64,000 nt of DNA from Neorhizobium galegae bv. orientalis str. HAMBI 540 (GTDB taxonomy: Bacteria; Pseudomonadota; Alphaproteobacteria; Rhizobiales; Rhizobiaceae). Positions 57,465 through 64,000 of the stretch are shown here, piece after piece (within the stretch, counting starts at the first letter, position 1; the number at the start of each line of letters is the position of its first letter). Below the pieces are notes generated by a model. The model saw only the letters and a program-made list of their open reading frames with translations. It made no database searches and was not told the DNA's origin. The translations under genes and the position numbers were made by a program. The stretch is from NCBI RefSeq assembly GCF_000731315.1, contig NZ_HG938353.1, positions 3,534,001-3,598,000 on the forward strand, written 5' to 3'.

Positions 57465-58523
57465 TCACATCGCCCGATCCAGCCAGTCGATCGCATGGTC
57501 CTGCTGGTCAATCGGGAATGCATGAGCCGCGCCGGGCCAAAGCCGCGTTTCGAGGCACCGTTCCGCCCCCGCTGCGCTCCAGATATCGTGGATCTGCTGG
57601 TGGGCCGCCAAGGCGGTAGGCTCCGGGAAATGCCGGTCTTCGGCGCCGCTGAAGATCAGCGTGGGTTTCGGCGCGGCAAGCCCTGCAAAATGCGGATAAT
57701 CGATCTTTCCGGCGATCGGCGGATGCAGCATGGAAAAGGCCGACTGGCCGCGAAGCTGGTTGTTGCCTGGCTGCATGAGGCCTTGCAGCGTCCCCATCCA
57801 GCCGCCGGCGACACAGGCCCTGGCATCGTCCGAAAGTGCTGCCGCCTGCCAGGCGCGCGAGCCGCCCATCGAATAACCGAAGCTCGCCACACGGTTTCCA
57901 TCGACGCCGGGCAGCGCGCGAAGCCATGTCATGGCCTCAAGGTCTTCGAGCAGGATGACGGAGGCGTAGGAAACGCCGAACTGCATGAGATTGGCCGCCA
58001 GCGCCTGCTGCGTTTCGTAACCGTTGCCTTTCCGACTGCCCCAGCCGAGCGTGTCGGCGCAAAGCACGGTGTAACCGCGCCGGGCGAGTTCATTGCCGAC
58101 ATGCCGACCGCCATAAAGTTTCGCCGCCCATCGATCCATGTCCGCTGCGACCTCGCAAGCTTCGCCGGAGCGGCGGATCATCTTCTCCTTGCCGATCGAG
58201 AAGAACGAGCCGTGGTCGTGCAGGAGCAGCACGGCAGGTGTGACGCTAGCGGTGTCCGGACGAAGGAGATAGGCTTTCGTCGTTTCGCCGTTCGAAAAGG
58301 CAAGTTCGAGCTCCTGGCCCGTGCATCCGTCTTCAGCCCACTCCGTGAGGACGGACGCGCTTGCTGGCGCGATCCGCCCGACGCCGAGTGCGTGGCGCAC
58401 CTTGTTCCGTGTGCGGTCCTGCCAGTCGGAAAAACCTTCCGCCGCCGGGTGGAAATTCCAGTCGAACGAGAGGTTGTCGCGCAGCCTCGCCGCAAGGCTG
58501 GACATGTTCTCGCTGTCGATCAT
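57465..58523 (-). CDS. Alpha/beta hydrolase (dienelactone hydrolase/acetyl-esterase-like)
   Basis: A 352-residue hydrolase. Strand plus oxyanion region PAVLLLHDHGSFFSIGKEKM, nucleophile in VASFGYSMGGSRAW, probable acid in IFSGAEDRHFP and histidine in WPGAAHAFPIDQQ. The insertion after the first strand resembles large cytoplasmic acetyl-esterase-type proteins. No signal peptide. Its ATG overlaps the stop of the GntR gene (ATGA), placing it last in the importer operon; it probably de-esterifies an imported sugar acid or oligosaccharide (inference). Confidence 0.82.
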   Translation of the reverse strand: MIDSENMSSLAARLRDNLSFDWNFHPAAEGFSDWQDRTRNKVRHALGVGRIAPASASVLTEWAEDGCTGQELELAFSNGETTKAYLLRPDTASVTPAVLLLHDHGSFFSIGKEKMIRRSGEACEVAADMDRWAAKLYGGRHVGNELARRGYTVLCADTLGWGSRKGNGYETQQALAANLMQFGVSYASVILLEDLEAMTWLRALPGVDGNRVASFGYSMGGSRAWQAAALSDDARACVAGGWMGTLQGLMQPGNNQLRGQSAFSMLHPPIAGKIDYPHFAGLAAPKPTLIFSGAEDRHFPEPTALAAHQQIHDIWSAAGAERCLETRLWPGAAHAFPIDQQDHAIDWLDRAM

Positions 58524-59254
58524 TGCTGTTGCCGCAGCCGTTCGAGCATCCGGTCGCGGCTGTCGCCCAGGTGCTTGCGCATCGCTCCGCGCGCGCCTTC
58601 CACATCACGAGCCTCGATCGCCTTGAGAATGGCACGATGTTCTTCATTGACGCGCGCCAGATGCACGGAGAGGCTCGCGTCATCGACGGCATGGGTCGAA
58701 AGCCGCATGCGCGGCATCAGGGTCTCGCCGAGATAGTTGAAGATACGGAAAAAATGTTCGTTATGGCTGGCCGTGGCAACGGCGCGGTGAAAATCGAAAT
58801 CCGCCTGCGTGTCCCGGCTTGCACGGCGGACGGCGACATCCATGGCCTTGCAGGCCGCGGTCATCGCCTGGATATCCGCCTGGGTCCGCCGGTCGGCGGC
58901 AAGCGCTGCCGCTTCGGATTCGATGCCGATGCGCAGTTCGAGCCCCTTCACCAGGTTTTCGACCAGCATCAGGTTTTCGTCGCCGAGGCGGAAAGGCGTG
59001 ACACCCGCGTCCTGGCGAACGAAGACGCCGATCCCATGATGGATCGAGACGAGGCCGCTTGCCCGAAGATTGGCGATCGCCTCCCGGACGACCGTCCGGC
59101 TGACGCCCAGTTCATCGATCAGCGCCTTTTCCGTCGGAAGCTTCGAGCCGCGCGGATAGTCCCCAAGCTTGATACGCTCGGCGATCGTGCGAACGACCTG
59201 GGAACTCAGGGTCTCCCTGCGGCGCCAGGTAGAGGATGGGGCTTCGGCTGTCAT
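58520..59254 (-). CDS. GntR-family regulator, FadR subfamily
   Basis: A 244-residue regulator: winged helix with YPRGSKLPTEKALIDELGVSRTVVREAI and SIHHGIGVFV, then an FCD domain with LELRIGIESEAAALAA and DFDFHRAVATASHNEHFF. ATG 59254 is chosen because GGAG lies 6 bp upstream; an ATG four codons earlier is possible. It lies between the importer ATPase and hydrolase genes on the same strand and is similar in layout to the regulator at 53562. It probably controls its own operon. Confidence 0.88.
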   Translation of the reverse strand: MTAEAPSSTWRRRETLSSQVVRTIAERIKLGDYPRGSKLPTEKALIDELGVSRTVVREAIANLRASGLVSIHHGIGVFVRQDAGVTPFRLGDENLMLVENLVKGLELRIGIESEAAALAADRRTQADIQAMTAACKAMDVAVRRASRDTQADFDFHRAVATASHNEHFFRIFNYLGETLMPRMRLSTHAVDDASLSVHLARVNEEHRAILKAIEARDVEGARGAMRKHLGDSRDRMLERLRQQQ

Positions 59255-59286
59255 CGGGCACTCCATGGCGTCTCAGATGTGAAAAC

Positions 59287-60045
59287 TCAGACAGCGTGGT
59301 CGTATTCGAGGCTGGCCTGGATCAGTTCGCGGGCATAGGGATCCTTGGCCTGGCCTGTCGCCAGCAGGTCTCGGCTCATCACCTCGACCACGCGACCATG
59401 CTGCATGACCGCCAGCCGCTCGCACATATGATCGATCACCGCAAGATCATGGGAAACGAAGAGATAGGTCAAGTTGCGTTTTGCACGCAGATCGGCGAGC
59501 AGATTGAGCACTTCCGCCTGCACCGAGACGTCGAGCGCCGAGGTCGGCTCGTCGAGCAGCAGGATGCGCGGTTCGAGAATGAGCGCGCGGGCGATCGCCA
59601 CGCGCTGGCGCTGGCCGCCGGAAAGCTCGTGCGGATAACGCGACAGGAAGGCCGGATCGAGGCCGACATCGATCAGGGCCCGCTCCATGCGTTCGACCTG
59701 GCGGTCCATGCGATGGATGCGCAGCGGCTCCTGAAGCGCCGTGCGGATCGACTGGCGCGGATGCAGCGAACCGTAGGGATCCTGGAACACCATCTGGACC
59801 GCGCGGCAATATTCGACGAAGGGCATGTCGTTGACCGACCGTCCCTCGAGCTGGATATCGCCCTCCCAGACGTTCAGAAGACGGGCGATGCAGCGCAGGA
59901 TGGTCGATTTGCCGGAACCGGATTCGCCGACAAGACCGAAGGATTCGCCAGCCTCGACCGAAAAGCAGACATCGCCGAGAATGCGCCTCTTTGCCGGACC
60001 GTAGCCGAGATCGATCGAGAGATTGCGGACGTCGATGGCGGTCAT
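59287..60045 (-). CDS. Dipeptide-type ABC importer ATPase (DppF-like)
   Basis: A 252-residue single-domain ATPase: Walker [28 protein letters not shown], signature LSGGQRQRVAIA, Walker B ILLLDEPTSALD and the SHDLAVIDH switch. It overlaps the DppD-like gene by 4 bp. With that protein it powers the permease pair at 60926-62849. Confidence 0.94.
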   Translation of the reverse strand: MTAIDVRNLSIDLGYGPAKRRILGDVCFSVEAGESFGLVGESGSGKSTILRCIARLLNVWEGDIQLEGRSVNDMPFVEYCRAVQMVFQDPYGSLHPRQSIRTALQEPLRIHRMDRQVERMERALIDVGLDPAFLSRYPHELSGGQRQRVAIARALILEPRILLLDEPTSALDVSVQAEVLNLLADLRAKRNLTYLFVSHDLAVIDHMCERLAVMQHGRVVEVMSRDLLATGQAKDPYARELIQASLEYDHAV

Positions 60046-60899
60046 GCGCGCACCTCTTTGGTCTCTGGGGAGATGGTTTGGCGGTTCAGGACCGGAAGCG
60101 GCTTTCGGCTGCCGCCGATATGCGGCTGCGCGGCAAGCAACCCTTGAGTATAGGGATGCGTGCAGTTGCGCATGTCCCGGGCCGCCCGTTCCTCGACCAC
60201 TTCGCCATGGCGCATGACCAGAACGCGGTCGCAGAAATTGCGCACCAGGTTGAGGTCGTGGCTGATCATGATGAGGCCGATGCCCTTGTTGGTCACCAGC
60301 TCGTTGAGGATGTTGAGGACCTGCATGCGCACGGTGACGTCGAGCGCCGAGGTCGGCTCGTCGGCGATGATGATCTGCGGCTCGGGGATCAGCATCATGG
60401 CGATCATGATGCGCTGGCCCATGCCGCCCGAGACTTCATGCGGATAAAGGCCGAACACCCGTTCCGGATCGCGGATCTTCACCGCTTCCAGCATTTCCAG
60501 CGTCTTCTGCCGGGCGACCTGCGCCGAGGCCTTGTAATGAACACGATAGGCCTCGGCGATCTGGTCTCCGACGCGATGCACCGGGTTGAGCGAGAACTTC
60601 GGATCCTGGAGGATCATCGAAATGCGTCGGCCGCGGATCGTCAGCATCTGCTTTTCGCTGGCCGAGAGAAGGTCGATACCGCCGAAATCCATGCGGTCGG
60701 CCTCGATCTTGGCGGTCGGCAGCAGCTTCAGCAGCGCGCGGCCGATCGTCGACTTGCCGGAGCCGGATTCGCCGACGATGCCGAGCCGCTCGCGGCCGAG
60801 ATCGAAGGAGACGCCCTTGACGACGGTGTTGTAGGCTTTGCCAGCGCGATAGCTGACGCGGAGATTTTCGACCTTCAAGAGTGCTTGGCTGTTATCCAT
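60042..60899 (-). CDS. Dipeptide-type ABC importer ATPase (DppD-like)
   Basis: A 285-residue ATPase: Walker [29 protein letters not shown], a signature of the form VSGGMGQRIMIA, Walker B IIIADEPTSALD and the C-terminal oligopeptide-transporter extension with AAQPHIGG. In this operon the two ATPase chains are separate, unlike the fused forms at 1-1698 and 42777-44438. Confidence 0.94.
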   Translation of the reverse strand: MDNSQALLKVENLRVSYRAGKAYNTVVKGVSFDLGRERLGIVGESGSGKSTIGRALLKLLPTAKIEADRMDFGGIDLLSASEKQMLTIRGRRISMILQDPKFSLNPVHRVGDQIAEAYRVHYKASAQVARQKTLEMLEAVKIRDPERVFGLYPHEVSGGMGQRIMIAMMLIPEPQIIIADEPTSALDVTVRMQVLNILNELVTNKGIGLIMISHDLNLVRNFCDRVLVMRHGEVVEERAARDMRNCTHPYTQGLLAAQPHIGGSRKPLPVLNRQTISPETKEVRA

Positions 60900-60925
60900 G
60901 GCGGAATCCTAACGCTGTTTCGGGC

Positions 60926-61831
60926 CTATCTTTGCTTGGGATCCAGCGCGTCGCGCAGGCCGTCGCCGAGAAGGTTGAAGGCAAGGCTGACGAGCAGGAT
61001 GGCGCCGCCCGGGAAGGCGACCAGCCACCAGTTGTCCAGCATGTAGCGCCGGCCGGTGGCGATCATCGCCCCCCATTCGGGCAGCGGCGGCTGGGCACCG
61101 AGACCCAGGAAACCGAGGCCGGCCGCCGTCAGGATGACGGTTGCCATCGAAAGCGTGATGCGCACCAGAACCGAAGGCAGGCACATCGGCATGATCGACT
61201 TGATGATGATGCGCAGCGCCGATGCCCCCTGCATGCGCGAGGCCGAGATATAGTCGGCGCCGCGGAAGGTCAGCGTTTCGGCGCGGGCCAGGCGGGCGAT
61301 CGGCGGCCAGGTGGTGAGACCGATGGCGATGATCGCATTTTCGAGGCCGGCACCGAGGGCCGCCACGAAGGCGAGCGACAGGATGAGGCTCGGGAAGGAC
61401 AGGAAGATATCGGTGATCCGCATCATGATCGTGTCGTACCAGCCCCCGAAATAACCGGCCGTCGTGCCGACCAGCAGCCCGATCGGGCCGACGATCACCG
61501 ACACGATGGTGATGATCGTCAGGCTGATGCGCGTGCCGTAGATGATGCGGCTCATGATGTCGCGGCCGAGCTCGTCGGTTCCGAACCAGTGCTCGGCGCT
61601 CGGCGGCTTCAGCGTATTGCCGAGATCGATGACATTCGGGTCATAGGGCGCGATCAGCGGCGCGACGATCGCCGTCAGGACCAGGATGGTGATGACGACG
61701 AGGCCAAAGCCCGAAGACGGGTTGCCGAGAAGCTCGCGGATGACGGCGAGCAGCCGGCGGAAGGCCGAATTTGGGTTTGAGCGAGTACCGTTCATGGCCA
61801 CGTCCTGCATGTCGAGAGATTGAGCTGCCAT
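60926..61831 (-). CDS. Dipeptide-type ABC importer permease (DppC-like)
   Basis: A 301-residue permease: first membrane segment GFGLVVITILVLTAIVAPLI, HWFGTDELGRDIMSRI, five further segments, GLGAQPPLPEWGAMI and the terminal GDGLRDALDPKQR. The ATG at 61831 follows the TGA of the DppB-like gene by one base (TGACATG) with GAGGA upstream. Confidence 0.93.
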   Translation of the reverse strand: MAAQSLDMQDVAMNGTRSNPNSAFRRLLAVIRELLGNPSSGFGLVVITILVLTAIVAPLIAPYDPNVIDLGNTLKPPSAEHWFGTDELGRDIMSRIIYGTRISLTIITIVSVIVGPIGLLVGTTAGYFGGWYDTIMMRITDIFLSFPSLILSLAFVAALGAGLENAIIAIGLTTWPPIARLARAETLTFRGADYISASRMQGASALRIIIKSIMPMCLPSVLVRITLSMATVILTAAGLGFLGLGAQPPLPEWGAMIATGRRYMLDNWWLVAFPGGAILLVSLAFNLLGDGLRDALDPKQR

Positions 61832-61832
61832 G

Positions 61833-62849
61833 TCACCGCGTCCTCGGATCGAAGATCTTGTACAGCGCGTCGGAAAGCAGGTTGAGCGCAATGAAGATGA
61901 TGCCGACCAGCAGCACGCAGGTCATCACCGCGTTCATGTCGCCGATCAGCATGTTGTTGGTGATATATTGGCCGAAGCCCGGCCAGGAGAACACGGTCTC
62001 GATGAGGACGGCGCCCTCCAGCAGGCTGCCATAGGCGAGCGCCACGATCGTCACCAGCTGCACCCGGATATTCGCGAACGCGTGGTGCCAGATGGTGCGG
62101 CCCTTCGACAGCCCCTTCACCCGCGCCGTGGTCACGTATTCCTGGTTCAGCTGGTCCAGCATGAAACTGCGGGTCATGCGGGTGATATAAGCCATCGACG
62201 AATAACCGAGGATGCTCGCCGGCAGCAGCAGATGGTTGACCGCATCCCGCAAGACCTCCCAGTCGCCGGCGATGATCGCGTCGATCAGCAGGAAGCCGGT
62301 CGTTTCCGGCACAAGGCCGATATAATAATCCGACAGACGGCCGCCGCCGCCGACCAGATCCAGTGCCGCATAAAAGATGATCAGGCCGATCATGCCGGTC
62401 CAGAAGATCGGCATGGAATGGCCGATCAGGGTGAGGAAGCGGATGATGTGGTCGATCGGCCGGTTGCGGCGCACGGCGGCCAGAATGCCGAGCGGAATGC
62501 CCAGCCCCGCCCCGACGATGATCGCGAAGGTCGCAAGCTCGATCGTCGCCGGCATGACATGCAGGATGTCGTTGATGACCGGCTGCCCTGTCCGGATCGA
62601 CATCCCGAAATCGCCATGAGCCAAATCGTTCACATACCGGAAGAACTGCTGGTAGAGAGGAAGGTTGGCGCCGATCCGTTCCGCGACCATATTGTATGTG
62701 GCCTGGTCGGCCTCTTCGCCGACAATGGCGCGCACCGGATCGACCGGCATCAGCCGTCCGATGCAGAAGGTCAGGATCAGCAACCCGAGAAGGGTTGCCA
62801 ATATGGTGCCGGCCTGCCGCGTGAAAGCGGTGAGACGCTCGTTGTTCAT
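61833..62849 (-). CDS. Dipeptide-type ABC importer permease (DppB-like)
   Basis: A 338-residue permease: N-terminal segment ILATLLGLLILTFCIGRLMPVDPV, several further membrane segments, an EAA loop near EYVTTARVKGLSKG and C-terminal YKIFDPRTR. It follows the binding-protein gene by 73 bp, which contain a GC-rich hairpin without a T-run. Confidence 0.94.
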   Translation of the reverse strand: MNNERLTAFTRQAGTILATLLGLLILTFCIGRLMPVDPVRAIVGEEADQATYNMVAERIGANLPLYQQFFRYVNDLAHGDFGMSIRTGQPVINDILHVMPATIELATFAIIVGAGLGIPLGILAAVRRNRPIDHIIRFLTLIGHSMPIFWTGMIGLIIFYAALDLVGGGGRLSDYYIGLVPETTGFLLIDAIIAGDWEVLRDAVNHLLLPASILGYSSMAYITRMTRSFMLDQLNQEYVTTARVKGLSKGRTIWHHAFANIRVQLVTIVALAYGSLLEGAVLIETVFSWPGFGQYITNNMLIGDMNAVMTCVLLVGIIFIALNLLSDALYKIFDPRTR

Positions 62850-62922
62850 GGGGCTTCCTCAAGATCGTTTCGGACGCCGCGGCGCTGCCGGGCCACAAGG
62901 CCCACGCCGCGGCAGCCGACGA

Positions 62923-64000
62923 TTATCGTTCTTTCTTGACCGTCCGAAGCTGGGTCGACCAGGACGGGTTCAGTTCGAGACCCTTGATGTCGGCCCGGAA
63001 ACCGACACTGTCGACCACTTCCGAGAAGGGCTGGATCGCCGGCACCATCTCCGCGTAATAGGCCTGGATGTCCTGGTATTCCTTGATCTGCTTGTCCTTG
63101 TTGCCTTCGACGAGAGCGTCATCGATCATCTTGTTGATCTTCTCATCATAGAAGGACGTGCGCCAGCCCTGGAAGTTCGTCAGCTTCGCCTCATCCGCAT
63201 TGTTGGGATTGTAGACGATGGCGCGGAAGTTCGAGTCCGGATGCGGCAGCTGGCCGCCGCCGCCGCGGCCGACGACAAGTTCATATTTGCGTTCGCGCAT
63301 CGCGCCGTAGATCTGGTCGCCGGAGCCGGTGACGATCTCGGCCTTGATGCCGGCCTGCGCCAGCGTCGCCTGAATGGCGGTCGCAAGGCTCATGAACGGC
63401 ACGTCCGAAATGGCGCGCAGCGTTGTCGAGAAGCCGTTCGGATAACCGGCCTCGGCAAGAAGCGCCTTGGCCTTTGCGACATCGAGCTTGTAGCCGGCAT
63501 TCGGCAAGGCGCCGAAAATGCCCGCCGGAACCGGACGATCGCGCAGCTTGCCGAAATAGGGCAGCACGCTGTCGTTCAGGCCCTGGTAGTCGATGAGATA
63601 ACGCAGCGCCTCGCGAACCTTCGGCTTCTGGAACTTCTCGTCCTTCATGGAGACGGCGAGATAATAGAAGCCGCTGCCGCCATTCGTCTGGATCTTGACG
63701 TCTTTGCTGCTCTCGAGCGCCTTCAGATCGGCTGCGGACATGGAAAACGCGATGTCGATATCGCCCTTTTCGAGCATCAGCCGCTGGCTCTGCGATTCAG
63801 CCAGATGGCGCATCATGATCCGGCGCATGGCCGGTTTCTCGCCCCAGTATTTGGGGTTCTGCTCGAGCGTTACACGCTCGTTCGACTGCCACTGGCCGAG
63901 CGTGAACGGACCGGAGCCGGCGGAGTTGTTGGTGAGCCAGGCGGCGCCCATATCGCCGTTCTTGTCGTGCTCCATGACCGCCTTCATGTCGAGGATGGAG
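62923..64000 (-). CDS. ABC importer periplasmic solute-binding protein (family 5), N-terminus beyond window
   Basis: The C-terminal ~359 residues of a DppA-type binding protein. The frame is open to the window end, and upstream residues continue to align with the paralogue at 50794, so the real start lies outside. Near-identical stretches include LAQAGIKAEIV and GDQIYG.MRERK, VGRGGGGQ and NPNNAD. It is the first visible gene of the operon with DppB, DppC, DppD and DppF-like components, a GntR regulator and a hydrolase. Confidence 0.92.
   Translation of the reverse strand, partial: SILDMKAVMEHDKNGDMGAAWLTNNSAGSGPFTLGQWQSNERVTLEQNPKYWGEKPAMRRIMMRHLAESQSQRLMLEKGDIDIAFSMSAADLKALESSKDVKIQTNGGSGFYYLAVSMKDEKFQKPKVREALRYLIDYQGLNDSVLPYFGKLRDRPVPAGIFGALPNAGYKLDVAKAKALLAEAGYPNGFSTTLRAISDVPFMSLATAIQATLAQAGIKAEIVTGSGDQIYGAMRERKYELVVGRGGGGQLPHPDSNFRAIVYNPNNADEAKLTNFQGWRTSFYDEKINKMIDDALVEGNKDKQIKEYQDIQAYYAEMVPAIQPFSEVVDSVGFRADIKGLELNPSWSTQLRTVKKER

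Overview
The window is GC-rich alphaproteobacterial DNA, most likely from a Rhizobiaceae member (Rhizobium/Agrobacterium group) and plausibly from a catabolic plasmid, chromid or second chromosome. The grounds are: a rhamnose locus with the gene order known from Rhizobium leguminosarum (rhaRSTPQUK divergent from rhaDI); a DUF982 protein, a family typical of Rhizobiales; RIME-like palindromic intergenic repeats; and many solute-importer operons each joined to its own regulator and enzymes. No rRNA, tRNA, CRISPR, phage or insertion sequence was recognised.

Layout. 1-9180: a dipeptide-type ABC importer with a SelA-like PLP enzyme, an EF_0837-type amidohydrolase, a RidA protein and an IclR regulator; I read it as an uncharacterised catabolic locus for an amino- or acyl-amino compound. 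9467-11901: a YghU-type glutathione transferase, a fumarylacetoacetase-fold enzyme and a DUF982 protein. 11937-19524: an RND efflux operon (adaptor plus two pumps). 19779-20927: a PatB/MalY-type C-S lyase. 21037-32126: the complete L-rhamnose locus. 32127-34306: a GntR/FadR regulator and an FAD-linked 2-hydroxyacid oxidase. 34521-44438: a HyuA-like protein, a DUF917 protein, an unusual AroM-LuxR fusion regulator, a free-standing AroM protein and a full dipeptide-type importer. 44547-45629: a PHB-depolymerase-like esterase. 45698-48416: a small denitrification island (pseudoazurin, nirV, nirK) with matching NnrR/FNR-type boxes. 48640-56540: hexuronate oxidation genes (two uronate dehydrogenases, two enolase-superfamily enzymes, a KdgD-type dehydratase, a solute-binding protein, a GntR regulator). 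57465-64000: an alpha/beta hydrolase, another GntR regulator and a complete importer whose binding protein, cut by the window end, is a close paralogue of the orphan one at 50794.

How the genes work together. Each block is an import-and-catabolise unit under a local regulator, and several operators can be read directly. A pair of 19-bp inverted half-sites lies between rhaR and rhaD. A 15-bp palindrome (AGTCATATTATGACT) precedes kdgD, with a near copy between udh and the orphan binding-protein gene. A TAGGGG-N4-CCCCTA palindrome lies upstream of the AroM-LuxR gene and again upstream of the aroM/importer operon. The last locus, with an AroM domain fused to a LuxR DNA-binding domain next to a free AroM protein and thiohydantoin/hydantoin-type enzymes, is my best candidate for an undescribed system.
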